In this document: in pieces, positions 11,601-20,380 of the stretch
Numbering within the stretch: position 1 is the stretch's first letter
Layout: every line of letters starts with the position of its first letter
From: Buchnera aphidicola (Anoecia corni)
Lineage (GTDB): Bacteria > Pseudomonadota > Gammaproteobacteria > Enterobacterales > Enterobacteriaceae
DNA length: 64,000 nucleotides
Reading direction: 5' to 3'
Assembly: GCF_964056675.1 (NCBI RefSeq)
Contig: NZ_OZ060371.1
Coordinates: 186,001 to 250,000, forward strand
Program-made: the position numbers and the translations under genes
Notes under the pieces: model-generated
Databases searched by the model: none
Told to the model about the DNA's origin: nothing
What the model saw: only the letters and a program-made list of their open reading frames with translations

Positions 11601-11835
11601 AAAAATTATAAATAAATTTAATATAAAAATAATTTCCTTAATAAAAATTGTATTACTAAATACATCAATGTATTAAGCTAAATAAACTAGAAATAAAAAA
11701 AAATTTATAACTTAAAGAATTATAGTTTTACTATTAAAAAATATTAAACTATATAAAAAAAAATAAGTAATCCTATTATATAAAGTAATAAAAAATACTA
11801 TCAACTTAATTAAATATTTAAATGAGAAACATAAC

Positions 11836-14361
11836 ATGTTTAAAAAATTATTTAAAAATTTCTTTCTTAATAAAAATGATAAAATACTACAAAATTTTAA
11901 ATTAATAGTACAAAAAATTAACTCCTTTGAAAAAAATATAAAAAAATTAACTGATAAACAGTTATCAAATAAAACTGATTATTTTAAAAAATCTTTAAAA
12001 TCAGGAAAAAGCCTTAACGATTTATTACCAGAAGCTTTTTCAGTCGTCCGAGAAGCTAGTACAAGAATATTTGGAATGAGACATTTTGACGTTCAATTAT
12101 TAGGAGGAATAGTATTAAATAATCATAGTATTGCTGAAATGAAAACTGGAGAAGGAAAAACTTTAACCTCTACTTTACCTGCATACTTAAACTCCTTAAT
12201 CGGAAAAGGAGTCCATATAGTAACTATGAACGACTATCTTGCTAAACGTGACGCAGAAAACAACACACCTCTTTTTAAACTTTTAAAAACAACTGTAGGA
12301 CTCAACATTTCAGGTATGTCTCAAGAATTAAAAAAAAAAGCATACTTAGCTGATATTACATATGGAACTAATAATGAATATGCTTTTGATTATTTAAAAG
12401 ATAACATGGTTTTTCATTCACAAGAAAGAATTCAACGTAATTTACATTATGCATTAATAGATGAAATTGACTCAATATTAATAGATGAAGCCCGAACTCC
12501 TCTAATAATATCTAACTCGTTAGAAAATAGAGCATTATTTTTTCTAAAAATAAATAATATAATACATAGATTAAAATTGCAAAAAAAAGAAAAAATAGAA
12601 AAAAATAATGAAATAGGTGATTTTTATATAAATAAAAAACAAAATCAAATTCATTTAACTGAAAAAGGATTAATAAAAATAGAAAATATTTTAATCAAAT
12701 TAAAATTAATTGAAAAAAAAGAATCTTTATATTTATCTAGTCATTTTTTTTATATTCAACATGTAATAGCAGCTTTAAAAGCTCATTATTTGTTTAAAAA
12801 AAACGTAGATTATATTGTTAAAAATAAATCTATAATCATAGTAGATGAACATACAGGTAGAATTATGCCAGGAAGACGATGGTCAGATGGAATTCATCAA
12901 GCAATAGAAGCAAAAGAAAAAGTATTTATAAATAATGAAAATCAAACATTAGCTTCTATTACTTTTCAAAACTACTTTAAATTATACGAAAAATTATCTG
13001 GAATGACAGGAACTGCTGTTACTGAATCAAAAGAATTTTACGAAATTTATAAGTTAAACACTATCGCTATTCCAACTAATAATCCTATGATAAGAAAAGA
13101 TTTACCAGATTTAGTTTTCGTAAATAAAAAAGAAAAAATGAATGCAATAATTTTAAATATAAAAAATTGTGTAAAAAAAAAACAACCCATATTAGTTGGA
13201 ACTATTTCTATTGAAAAATCTGAAATTATTTCTAACGAATTAAAAAAAATTGGAATAAAACATAATGTATTGAACGCAAAATCACACAAAAAAGAAGCTG
13301 AAATAATAGCAGAAGCAGGAACTTTAGGAATGGTTACCATTGCTACTAATATGGCAGGAAGAGGAACAGATATTGTATTAGGTGGAAGTTTTTACTTTAA
13401 TAAAAAGAAAAACATTAAAAAAGAAAACTTTTTAAAATGGAAAAAAAATCATAACTCAGTATTAGCAGTAGGCGGATTACATATCATTGGAACAGAACGA
13501 CATGAATCAAGAAGAATTGACAACCAATTATGTGGAAGAGCAGGAAGACAAGGAGATATAGGTTCTTCACAATTTTACATATCATTAGAAGATTCTTTAA
13601 TAAAAACTTTTGCCTCAAAAACTGTTATTAATCTTATGAAAAAATTAGTTGTTAATCCAAAAGTTCCAATAAAACATAAGTTAATTAATCAATGTATTCA
13701 AAACGCTCAAAAAAAAATAGATATGAGAAACTTTCATATACGAAAACAACTAATAGAATATGATAACATTATTGATTACCAGAGAAAAACTATATATACG
13801 CAAAGAAATCAAATAATAAAATCAAAAGATATATGTAAAATAATAGACACTATTGCTAAAGATGTTTTTGAGAAAACTATTAATAAATTTATTCCAAAAA
13901 AAATATCTAAGAAAAAAAAAATAAAATCAATTCTAGAATTAGAACAATTTTTAATTAAAAAATACAACCTATCTATACCTATAACTCAATGGTACAAAAA
14001 AAATGAAAATTTAACTTCAAAAAAAATTAGCAGAAGAATTATAAACTATTTCAAATTATACCACTATTTCAAAAAAAGAATAATTGGAAAGAAAAAAATA
14101 CAAAATTTTGAAAAAGAAATATTTTTAAAAACACTAGATCTACTATGGATAGACCACCTTTCATCTATAGAAAATCTACAAAAAGGAATACACCTAAGAA
14201 GTTATGCACAAAAAGATCCTAAACAAGAATACAAAAGAGAATCATTTGAAATGTTTATTCATTTACTAAAAACACTAAAATGTAAAATAATTACTACCTT
14301 TAGCAAATTATTTACTAATTTATATGATAATAAAAATATATTTTTAAAAAAATTTAATTAA
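11836..14361 (+). CDS. secA: protein translocase ATPase SecA
   Basis: Motor that drives preproteins through SecYEG. The 841 residues carry the Walker A motif MKTGEGKTLT near 102-111, the DEAD-type box LIDEIDSILIDEARTPL near 207-223, the preprotein-crosslinking domain, MAGRGTDIVLGG near 510-521 and LCGRAGRQGD near 560. The C-terminal linker and the cysteine-containing zinc tail that binds SecB and lipids in E. coli (901 aa) are absent; the protein ends in FLKKFN. The Lys/Asn/Ile-rich composition is typical of genes coded on the A-rich strand here. mrcB, expected between truA and secA, is missing. Confidence 0.97.
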   Translation: MFKKLFKNFFLNKNDKILQNFKLIVQKINSFEKNIKKLTDKQLSNKTDYFKKSLKSGKSLNDLLPEAFSVVREASTRIFGMRHFDVQLLGGIVLNNHSIAEMKTGEGKTLTSTLPAYLNSLIGKGVHIVTMNDYLAKRDAENNTPLFKLLKTTVGLNISGMSQELKKKAYLADITYGTNNEYAFDYLKDNMVFHSQERIQRNLHYALIDEIDSILIDEARTPLIISNSLENRALFFLKINNIIHRLKLQKKEKIEKNNEIGDFYINKKQNQIHLTEKGLIKIENILIKLKLIEKKESLYLSSHFFYIQHVIAALKAHYLFKKNVDYIVKNKSIIIVDEHTGRIMPGRRWSDGIHQAIEAKEKVFINNENQTLASITFQNYFKLYEKLSGMTGTAVTESKEFYEIYKLNTIAIPTNNPMIRKDLPDLVFVNKKEKMNAIILNIKNCVKKKQPILVGTISIEKSEIISNELKKIGIKHNVLNAKSHKKEAEIIAEAGTLGMVTIATNMAGRGTDIVLGGSFYFNKKKNIKKENFLKWKKNHNSVLAVGGLHIIGTERHESRRIDNQLCGRAGRQGDIGSSQFYISLEDSLIKTFASKTVINLMKKLVVNPKVPIKHKLINQCIQNAQKKIDMRNFHIRKQLIEYDNIIDYQRKTIYTQRNQIIKSKDICKIIDTIAKDVFEKTINKFIPKKISKKKKIKSILELEQFLIKKYNLSIPITQWYKKNENLTSKKISRRIINYFKLYHYFKKRIIGKKKIQNFEKEIFLKTLDLLWIDHLSSIENLQKGIHLRSYAQKDPKQEYKRESFEMFIHLLKTLKCKIITTFSKLFTNLYDNKNIFLKKFN

Positions 14362-14666
14362 CTAAAATTTATTTTTTGTTTATATAAATTCAATAAAATA
14401 AAAAAAATTTAAAATATATAATTTTCTTATAGAAAAAATATAAATACTTAAATTTAAAAAAATATAATTTAGAATAATTAAAAATATTAAAAAAATTACT
14501 AAAATGAAAAATTTTTATTGCAATTAAAAATCAAAATTAATCTGTAGTAAAATATTACATATAATTACTATATACTATTATATAGACAAAATTAATCATT
14601 TTTAAAAAATTATTAAACTAAACTTTTATAAATAAAAATATAAAATAAATTAAGGAAAGTTAGGCT
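14362..14666. other. intergenic region upstream of the pyruvate dehydrogenase operon
   Basis: 305 bases without a gene. It should hold the aceE promoter; the operon regulator gene pdhR that precedes aceE in E. coli is absent. AAGGAAAG at 14652-14659 is the aceE ribosome binding site. Confidence 0.5.
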
Positions 14667-17342
14667 ATGTCTAATGATATCTATAAAGATGTAGATCCGC
14701 TTGAAACTAAAGACTGGATACAAGCAATACAGTCAATGATTGATAAAGAAGGAAGTAGAAGAACTCAATTTATAATAAAAAAATTAATTAAACAAGCAAA
14801 AATAAATGGAATTAAAATTTGCAGAAAAAAATTTAATAATGATTACATAAATTCTATTCATTATTCTAAAGAAGAAAAGTATCCAGGAAATTTAAAATTA
14901 GAAAAAAATATTTGTAATGTAGTACGTTGGAATGCAATTATTCTTGTTTTACGAGCTTCAAAAAAAAATTTAGATTTAGGTGGACATTTAGCATCTTTCC
15001 AATCTGTAGCTACTTTATACGAAGTATGTTTTAATCATTTTTTTAAAGCAGATAACAAAAAAAATAGTGGCGATCTAATTTATTTTCAAGGACACATATC
15101 TCCAGGAATTTATGCTAGAGCGTTTATAGAAAATAGATTAAGCGAAGAAAAAATGAATAACTTTAGACAAGAAATAAATGGTAATGGATTATCTTCTTAT
15201 CCACATCCAAAACTCATGCCAGAATTTTGGCAATTTCCAACAGTTTCTATGGGATTATCACCTATTTGTTCCATCTATCAAGCAAGATTTTTAAAATATC
15301 TGAAAAATAGAAAATTAAAAGATACATCTAAACAAACTGTATATGCTTTTTTAGGTGATGGAGAAATGGATGAACCTGAATCTAAAGGAGCTCTAAACAT
15401 TGCAGTCCGAGAAAAATTAGACAATTTAATTTTTGTTATCAATTGTAATCTTCAAAGATTAGATGGTCCAGTTATTGGTAATGGAAAAATAATAAACGAA
15501 TTAGAAAACACATTTAATGGATCTGGATGGAAAGTCATTAAAGTTATATGGGGTAGCAGATGGGATTCATTATTAGATAAAGATAAGACTGGAAAACTTA
15601 TAAAATTAATGAATGAAACAGTTGATGGAGATTATCAAAATTTTAAATCTAAAAATGGAAAATATATAAGAAAATATTTTTTTGAAAAATATGATCAAAC
15701 TAAAAAATTAGTAGAAAATATGACAGACCAAGAAATATGGAACCTAAATAGAGGAGGGCATGATCCAATAAAAATTTTTAATGCTTTAAAAAAAGCAAAA
15801 AAAACCAAAAAAAAACCAGTAGTTATTTTACTTCATACTGTCAAAGGATATGGATTAGGAAAAAGTGCAGAAGCCAAAAACACTGCACATCAAGTAAAAA
15901 ATATAAATATTGAAGAACTATTAAGAATAAAAAAAAAACTTGAAATACCAATAGAAGATAATAAAGTTAATTCTTTACCATTTATAAAATTTAAGAAAAC
16001 ATCTGAACAATACAAATATCTAATAAAAAAAAGAATTGCATTAGGAGGATTTGTACCACAAAGAAGAATAAAATTCTCTGATGAATTATCTATACCTAAA
16101 ATTAATAGTTTTGAAAAATTATTGGAAAAACAACAAAAAAAGATTTCTACTACTATTGCTTTTGTTAGAATTTTAAATATCTTACTAAAGGATAGAAAAA
16201 TACAAAAAAGAATAGTTCCAATTATTGCGGATGAAGCTAGAACTTTTGGTATGGAAGGATTATTTAGAAAAATTGGAATTTATAATTCTGAAGGACAAAT
16301 TTATACACCTCAAGATAAAGAACAACTCTCTTTTTATAAAGAAGAAAAAACAGGGCAAATACTTCAAGAAGGAATAAGCGAACTAGGTGCAGCATCTTCT
16401 TGGTTAGCAGCAGCTACTTCATATAGCAGTAACAACTACCCTATGATACCTTTCTTTATCTATTATTCTATGTTTGGATTTCAAAGAATTGGTGATTTAT
16501 TTTGGGCAGCTGGAGATCAACAAGCTAGAGGATTTTTAATAGGAGGAACATCCGGAAGAACTACATTAAATGGAGAAGGTTTGCAACATGAAGATGGTCA
16601 TAGCCACATATATTCTTCTACTGTACCTAATTGTATATCCTATGATCCTGCATATGCATATGAACTTGCTATAATCATTCAAAACGGAATAGAAAGAATG
16701 TATGGACCAAAACAAGAAAATGTTTATTTTTATATCACTACTTCTAATGAAAATATAAAAATGCCAGAAATAAAAAAAGAAAAAAAAGAAAAAATAAAAG
16801 AAGGAATATGTAAAGGAATTTATAAACTGAAAAGTATTCATGGAAAAAAATATACAGTACAACTAATAGGTTCAGGATCAATCCTTCAAAATATAATAAA
16901 AGCAGGAAAAATTCTAAGTAAAAATTTCAATATTGGATCTGAAATCTACAGTGCGACTTCATTTACAGAATTAGCTAGAGAGGGTCAAGACTGTGACAGA
17001 TGGAATACATTAAATCCAAAAAAACCACAAAAAATACCTTATATTACAAAAATAATGCAAAAAATTCCGACTATAGCTGCAACTGATTTCATTAAATCCT
17101 ACCCGGAACAAATTAGAAGTTATATTCCTACAAAATCATATCGCACATTAGGAACCGATGGATTCGGAAGATCCGATAGTAGAGAAAATTTAAGATCACA
17201 CTTTGAAATAAGTCCATTTTTCATAGTCGTAACAGCTTTAAATGAACTCGCTAAAAAAGGAAAAATAAAAAACGAAATAGTAGAAAAAGCAATAATTCAA
17301 TTTAATATAGATCCAAAAAAGATAAATCCAAGAACAGCCTAA
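14667..17342 (+). CDS. aceE: pyruvate dehydrogenase E1 component
   Basis: Thiamine-diphosphate-dependent decarboxylation of pyruvate and acetylation of the E2 lipoyl group. The 891 residues (E. coli 887) align end to end. The ThDP motif is LGDGEMDEPE near 230-239 ending in INCNLQRLDG near 260; GHISPG lies near 142, TLNGEGLQHEDGHSH near 632-646, and LGTDGFGRSDSRENLR near the C-terminus. A good AAGGAAAG precedes the ATG by 7 bases. The aceF ATG follows 32 bases after its stop. This gene is the last with strongly A-rich sense sequence before the composition switch. Confidence 0.97.
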   Translation: MSNDIYKDVDPLETKDWIQAIQSMIDKEGSRRTQFIIKKLIKQAKINGIKICRKKFNNDYINSIHYSKEEKYPGNLKLEKNICNVVRWNAIILVLRASKKNLDLGGHLASFQSVATLYEVCFNHFFKADNKKNSGDLIYFQGHISPGIYARAFIENRLSEEKMNNFRQEINGNGLSSYPHPKLMPEFWQFPTVSMGLSPICSIYQARFLKYLKNRKLKDTSKQTVYAFLGDGEMDEPESKGALNIAVREKLDNLIFVINCNLQRLDGPVIGNGKIINELENTFNGSGWKVIKVIWGSRWDSLLDKDKTGKLIKLMNETVDGDYQNFKSKNGKYIRKYFFEKYDQTKKLVENMTDQEIWNLNRGGHDPIKIFNALKKAKKTKKKPVVILLHTVKGYGLGKSAEAKNTAHQVKNINIEELLRIKKKLEIPIEDNKVNSLPFIKFKKTSEQYKYLIKKRIALGGFVPQRRIKFSDELSIPKINSFEKLLEKQQKKISTTIAFVRILNILLKDRKIQKRIVPIIADEARTFGMEGLFRKIGIYNSEGQIYTPQDKEQLSFYKEEKTGQILQEGISELGAASSWLAAATSYSSNNYPMIPFFIYYSMFGFQRIGDLFWAAGDQQARGFLIGGTSGRTTLNGEGLQHEDGHSHIYSSTVPNCISYDPAYAYELAIIIQNGIERMYGPKQENVYFYITTSNENIKMPEIKKEKKEKIKEGICKGIYKLKSIHGKKYTVQLIGSGSILQNIIKAGKILSKNFNIGSEIYSATSFTELAREGQDCDRWNTLNPKKPQKIPYITKIMQKIPTIAATDFIKSYPEQIRSYIPTKSYRTLGTDGFGRSDSRENLRSHFEISPFFIVVTALNELAKKGKIKNEIVEKAIIQFNIDPKKINPRTA

Positions 17343-17374
17343 TTTTCACAAATAAACTAAAAAAAAAAAAAAAA

Positions 17375-18655
17375 ATGAAAACATATACTATACCAGAGAT
17401 AGGAAACGAAGAAGTTGAAGTAACAGAAATAGAAATAAAAGAAGAAGAAAAAGTAAAACCTGAGCAAACTTTAATTACAGTAGAAGGGCAAAAAATTTCT
17501 ATAGATATACCTTCAACCGTAAAAGGTAAAGTAAAAGAGATTTTAGTAAAAATAGGACAAAAAATCAAGACTGGAACACCTTTCATAAAAATAGAATCAG
17601 ACGAACATATAACAAGTAAAGAAGAAAAAGAAAACAAGAAAGAAGAGGATCAAAAGGTAGAGAAAAGTCAAAAAGGAAGAGAGGAGAAGAGGAAAGAAGA
17701 AGACAAGGAAGAGAGAAAGAGAAAGAGTAATAAAGAAAGAGAGGATAGCCATGCATCTCCTACAGTAAGAAGATTAGCAAGAGAGTACAAAGTAGAGCTA
17801 AGCGAGATAAAAGGAACAGGAAGAAAAGGTAGAGTTCTTAAAGAAGATATTAAGGTATATCTTAAGGGACGAGAAGATAATTCTACACTATTTTTATCTA
17901 GTAGTAAAGAGAATGTTTTTGTAAAAAATTCTTCTTCTGGATTGAATCTAGAAAAAGAAAATAGATATTTTTTTAATCGAGTTGAGATGAGTGCTGTTAG
18001 TCAATTAAAAAAAAATTGGAGTTCAGTTCCCCATGTTACACAGTTTGCCGAAGCTGATATTACGGAGTTAAATAAATTGAAAAAGAGTTTTTCAGAAGAT
18101 TTTTTTCAAGAAGAAAATCTGTATTCGTTAACTTATCTTCCTTTTATTATAAAAGCGTTATGTTGTGCATTGAAAAAATTTTCTAAATTTAATAGTGTTT
18201 ATTCGGATACTACATCTAGTTTATTGTTTAAAAAATCTTTAAATATTGGGATAGTAGTAGATAGTAAAGAAGGTTTATTTATTCCAGTTTTAAAAAAAGC
18301 GAATGAAAAATCTATTTTGGATATTGCGAAGGAAGTTTTTCTTTTATCTGAAAAAACTAGACAAAAAAAATTATTACTATCAGATGTTCAAGAATCTACT
18401 TTTACTGTTTCTAATTTAGGAGGAGTTGGAGGTTCTTTTTTTACTCCTATAGTTAATAGTCCTGAAGTAGGTATATTAGGAATTTCACGTGCTTCTTTAA
18501 AGCCGACATGGGTTATTGATAAAATTTTACCTCGTTTAATTTTACCTTTATCTTTATCGTATGATCATCGAGTAATTAATGGAGTATATGCAGTTAATTT
18601 CTTAAATTTGATAATAAAATTATTATCAAATGTAGCGTTATTAACAGTTTATTAA
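17375..18655 (+). CDS. aceF: dihydrolipoyl acetyltransferase, pyruvate dehydrogenase E2
   Basis: Transfers acetyl from lipoyl to CoA. The 426-residue protein has a single lipoyl domain (1-75; E. coli has three) with the lipoylated Lys in VEGQKISID near residue 35. A very Lys/Glu/Arg-rich linker spans about 85-128, in place of the usual Ala/Pro linker. The E1/E3-binding domain follows (SPTVRRLAREYKVELSEIKG, about 129-165), then the catalytic domain from about 205. The active-site motif reads SYDHRVING: His is kept, Asp is Asn, as in some other E2p proteins. Strand composition switches within this gene: the first third is A/G-rich, the last two thirds T/G-rich. The start follows an A run with no Shine-Dalgarno. 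Confidence 0.96.
   Translation: MKTYTIPEIGNEEVEVTEIEIKEEEKVKPEQTLITVEGQKISIDIPSTVKGKVKEILVKIGQKIKTGTPFIKIESDEHITSKEEKENKKEEDQKVEKSQKGREEKRKEEDKEERKRKSNKEREDSHASPTVRRLAREYKVELSEIKGTGRKGRVLKEDIKVYLKGREDNSTLFLSSSKENVFVKNSSSGLNLEKENRYFFNRVEMSAVSQLKKNWSSVPHVTQFAEADITELNKLKKSFSEDFFQEENLYSLTYLPFIIKALCCALKKFSKFNSVYSDTTSSLLFKKSLNIGIVVDSKEGLFIPVLKKANEKSILDIAKEVFLLSEKTRQKKLLLSDVQESTFTVSNLGGVGGSFFTPIVNSPEVGILGISRASLKPTWVIDKILPRLILPLSLSYDHRVINGVYAVNFLNLIIKLLSNVALLTVY
17618..17747 (+). other. polypurine tract at the strand-composition switch
   Basis: About 130 bases of nearly pure A/G on the + strand, with roughly ten pyrimidines. The longest uninterrupted purine runs are about 17670-17703 and 17705-17727, and G reaches nearly 40 percent there, far above the surroundings. 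It encodes the charged linker of AceF. Such tracts can form R-loops or triplexes, but any function here is inference. Confidence 0.7.
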
Positions 18656-18735
18656 TAATTTTTTATAGAGTAATATATTGATATAAGTAAAATTTATTTT
18701 TTATATATGTTGAATTAGTTTCTAAGGGTTTATTT

Positions 18736-20157
18736 ATGAATTTTGAATATAATGTTGATGTAGTAGTAATTGGTTCTGGTCCAGCTGGTTATTCATCTGC
18801 TTTTCGTTGTGCAGATTTAGGTTTAAGTACTGTATTAGTAGAACGTTATTCTCATGTAGGAGGTGTGTGTGTAAATGTTGGTTGTATTCCTTCGAAAGCT
18901 TTTTTACATATCGCTAAAGTTATTAGAGAAGCTAATGATTTGTCACGTCAAGGAGTTTTTTTTAATAGTCCAGTAATTGAAATAGAAAAACTTCGATTAT
19001 GGAAGGAAGAAAAAATAAAAAGTATTAGTTCTAATATTTCTTTAATGGCTAAAAGGAGAAATGTCGAAGTTGTTTTAGGGTTAGGAGAGTTTGTAACGGA
19101 TAGTAGTATAAGAATAGTTTCAGAAAAAAAGATTTCGATAGTTCATTTTAAATATGCAATTATTGCTGTTGGTTCAAAATCTATAGAGTTACCTTATTTA
19201 AACTATAAAAATCCTAAAATATGGAATTCGACAAGATCATTAAGTATGGAATATATACCAAAACGTTTATTAATTATTGGAGGAGGAATAATAGGGTTAG
19301 AAATGGCAACTGTATATAGTGCTATAGGTTCTCATGTAGAGATAGTAGATAGCAGCCAGGTTACTTTACCATTTTTGGATAAAGATATTGTTTCTACTTA
19401 TTTAAATTTATCGAAAAAAATGTTTAATTATAAATCAAATACTTCTATTTTAAATGTAGAAGATAAAGATAGTTTTTTTGTTGTTACTATGAAAAATAGA
19501 GAAGGAAAAATATATGTAAATAAATATGATAATATTTTATCTGCAGTAGGACGTTCTCCTTCAGTTTCTAAACTTAATCTTGATTTGTTAGGAATAAAAT
19601 TAGATAAATTTGGTTTTATCAAAGTAGATAATCAACAAAGAACAAATATACCCCATATTTTTGCAATAGGAGATGTAGTAGGTAAACCAATGTTGGCTCA
19701 CAAAGGAATTTATGAAGGTCATGTAGCAGCGGAAGTTATTTCTGGTAAGAATGTATATTTTGATCCAAAAGTTATTCCAAGTGTAGCTTATACAGATCCT
19801 GAAATAGCATGGGTTGGTGTTAATGAAAAAGAAGCAAATAAGAAAAATATAAGTTATGAAATGTGTGTTTTTCCTTGGATTGCTTCAGGAAGAGCAATTG
19901 TTTCTAATTCTTCTAGTGGTTTAACTAAATTAATATTTAACAAAATTACAAAAAAAATTATTGGAGGGATTATTATAGGTAATAATGCTGGTGAATTATT
20001 ATCAGAAATCACATTAGCTATTGAAATGGGATGTGATGCTGAAGATATAGCTTTAACTATACATGCTCATCCTACTTTAAGTGAATCAATATGTTTAGCT
20101 TCTCAAATTTTTCAAGGTAGCGTAACTGATGTTCCTAATTTAAAAAGCAAAATTTAA
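18736..20157 (+). CDS. lpd: dihydrolipoyl dehydrogenase, E3 component
   Basis: FAD enzyme that reoxidises lipoyl groups of pyruvate dehydrogenase and, if present, 2-oxoglutarate dehydrogenase. The 473 residues match E. coli (474). FAD binding is VVVIGSGPAGYSSA near residues 9-22, the redox disulfide CVNVGC near 45-50, NAD binding GGGIIGLEMATVYSAIGS near 181-198, and the catalytic His-Glu pair in HAHPTLSE near 445. AAGGG lies shortly before the ATG. It is the third gene of the operon, 80 bases after aceF, and is followed by a GC-rich hairpin. Sense-strand composition is already T/G-rich. Confidence 0.97.
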   Translation: MNFEYNVDVVVIGSGPAGYSSAFRCADLGLSTVLVERYSHVGGVCVNVGCIPSKAFLHIAKVIREANDLSRQGVFFNSPVIEIEKLRLWKEEKIKSISSNISLMAKRRNVEVVLGLGEFVTDSSIRIVSEKKISIVHFKYAIIAVGSKSIELPYLNYKNPKIWNSTRSLSMEYIPKRLLIIGGGIIGLEMATVYSAIGSHVEIVDSSQVTLPFLDKDIVSTYLNLSKKMFNYKSNTSILNVEDKDSFFVVTMKNREGKIYVNKYDNILSAVGRSPSVSKLNLDLLGIKLDKFGFIKVDNQQRTNIPHIFAIGDVVGKPMLAHKGIYEGHVAAEVISGKNVYFDPKVIPSVAYTDPEIAWVGVNEKEANKKNISYEMCVFPWIASGRAIVSNSSSGLTKLIFNKITKKIIGGIIIGNNAGELLSEITLAIEMGCDAEDIALTIHAHPTLSESICLASQIFQGSVTDVPNLKSKI

Positions 20158-20211
20158 TGTAATTAAATTAGCATGCTTATAACCTTATAAAAAATTGCTT
20201 TAATTGGATTA

Positions 20212-20246
20212 GCTCGTGCATGGTAGTTATTGTAGATTGCACGGGC
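20212..20246 (+). terminator. terminator of the aceE-aceF-lpd operon
   Basis: GCTCGTGCA (20212-20220) pairs with TGCACGGGC (20238-20246), nine pairs with one G-U, around a 17-base loop, and a T-rich stretch follows. The stem is unusually GC-rich for this sequence. speD and speE, which can follow lpd in Buchnera, are not present. Confidence 0.65.
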
Positions 20247-20380
20247 ATGTGGTTTATTTTTTACAATTTAACCTTAGAAATTTAAATATGTAGTTATATG
20301 ACTAACTTTGTTTTTTGTATAAAATTATTTTTTCTTAAAATTTAAGGAATTATTTTATTCTTTAATATAGCAATTTAAAA

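Noticed and set aside
16566..16862. 98-codon minus-strand frame opposite aceE
   Set aside because: Antisense shadow of a fully conserved gene; Phe/Tyr-rich because it reads the complement of Lys codons.
17302..17637. 111-codon minus-strand frame opposite the start of aceF
   Set aside because: Antisense shadow of the purine-rich aceF sequence; Ser/Phe/Ile-rich and without homology.
18570..18600. AceF inactive because DHRVIDG reads DHRVING
   Set aside because: Asn at this position is, to my knowledge, found in at least one active E2p (Azotobacter), and the catalytic His is kept.
17400..18660. Inversion breakpoint as the cause of the composition switch
   Set aside because: aceF is intact across the switch and aceE-aceF-lpd keep the ancestral order, which an inversion with an endpoint inside the gene would have broken.
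17340..18735. DnaA boxes that would support a classical oriC at the skew switch
   Set aside because: No TTATNCACA or close match was seen on either strand, so a classical DnaA origin is not claimed.
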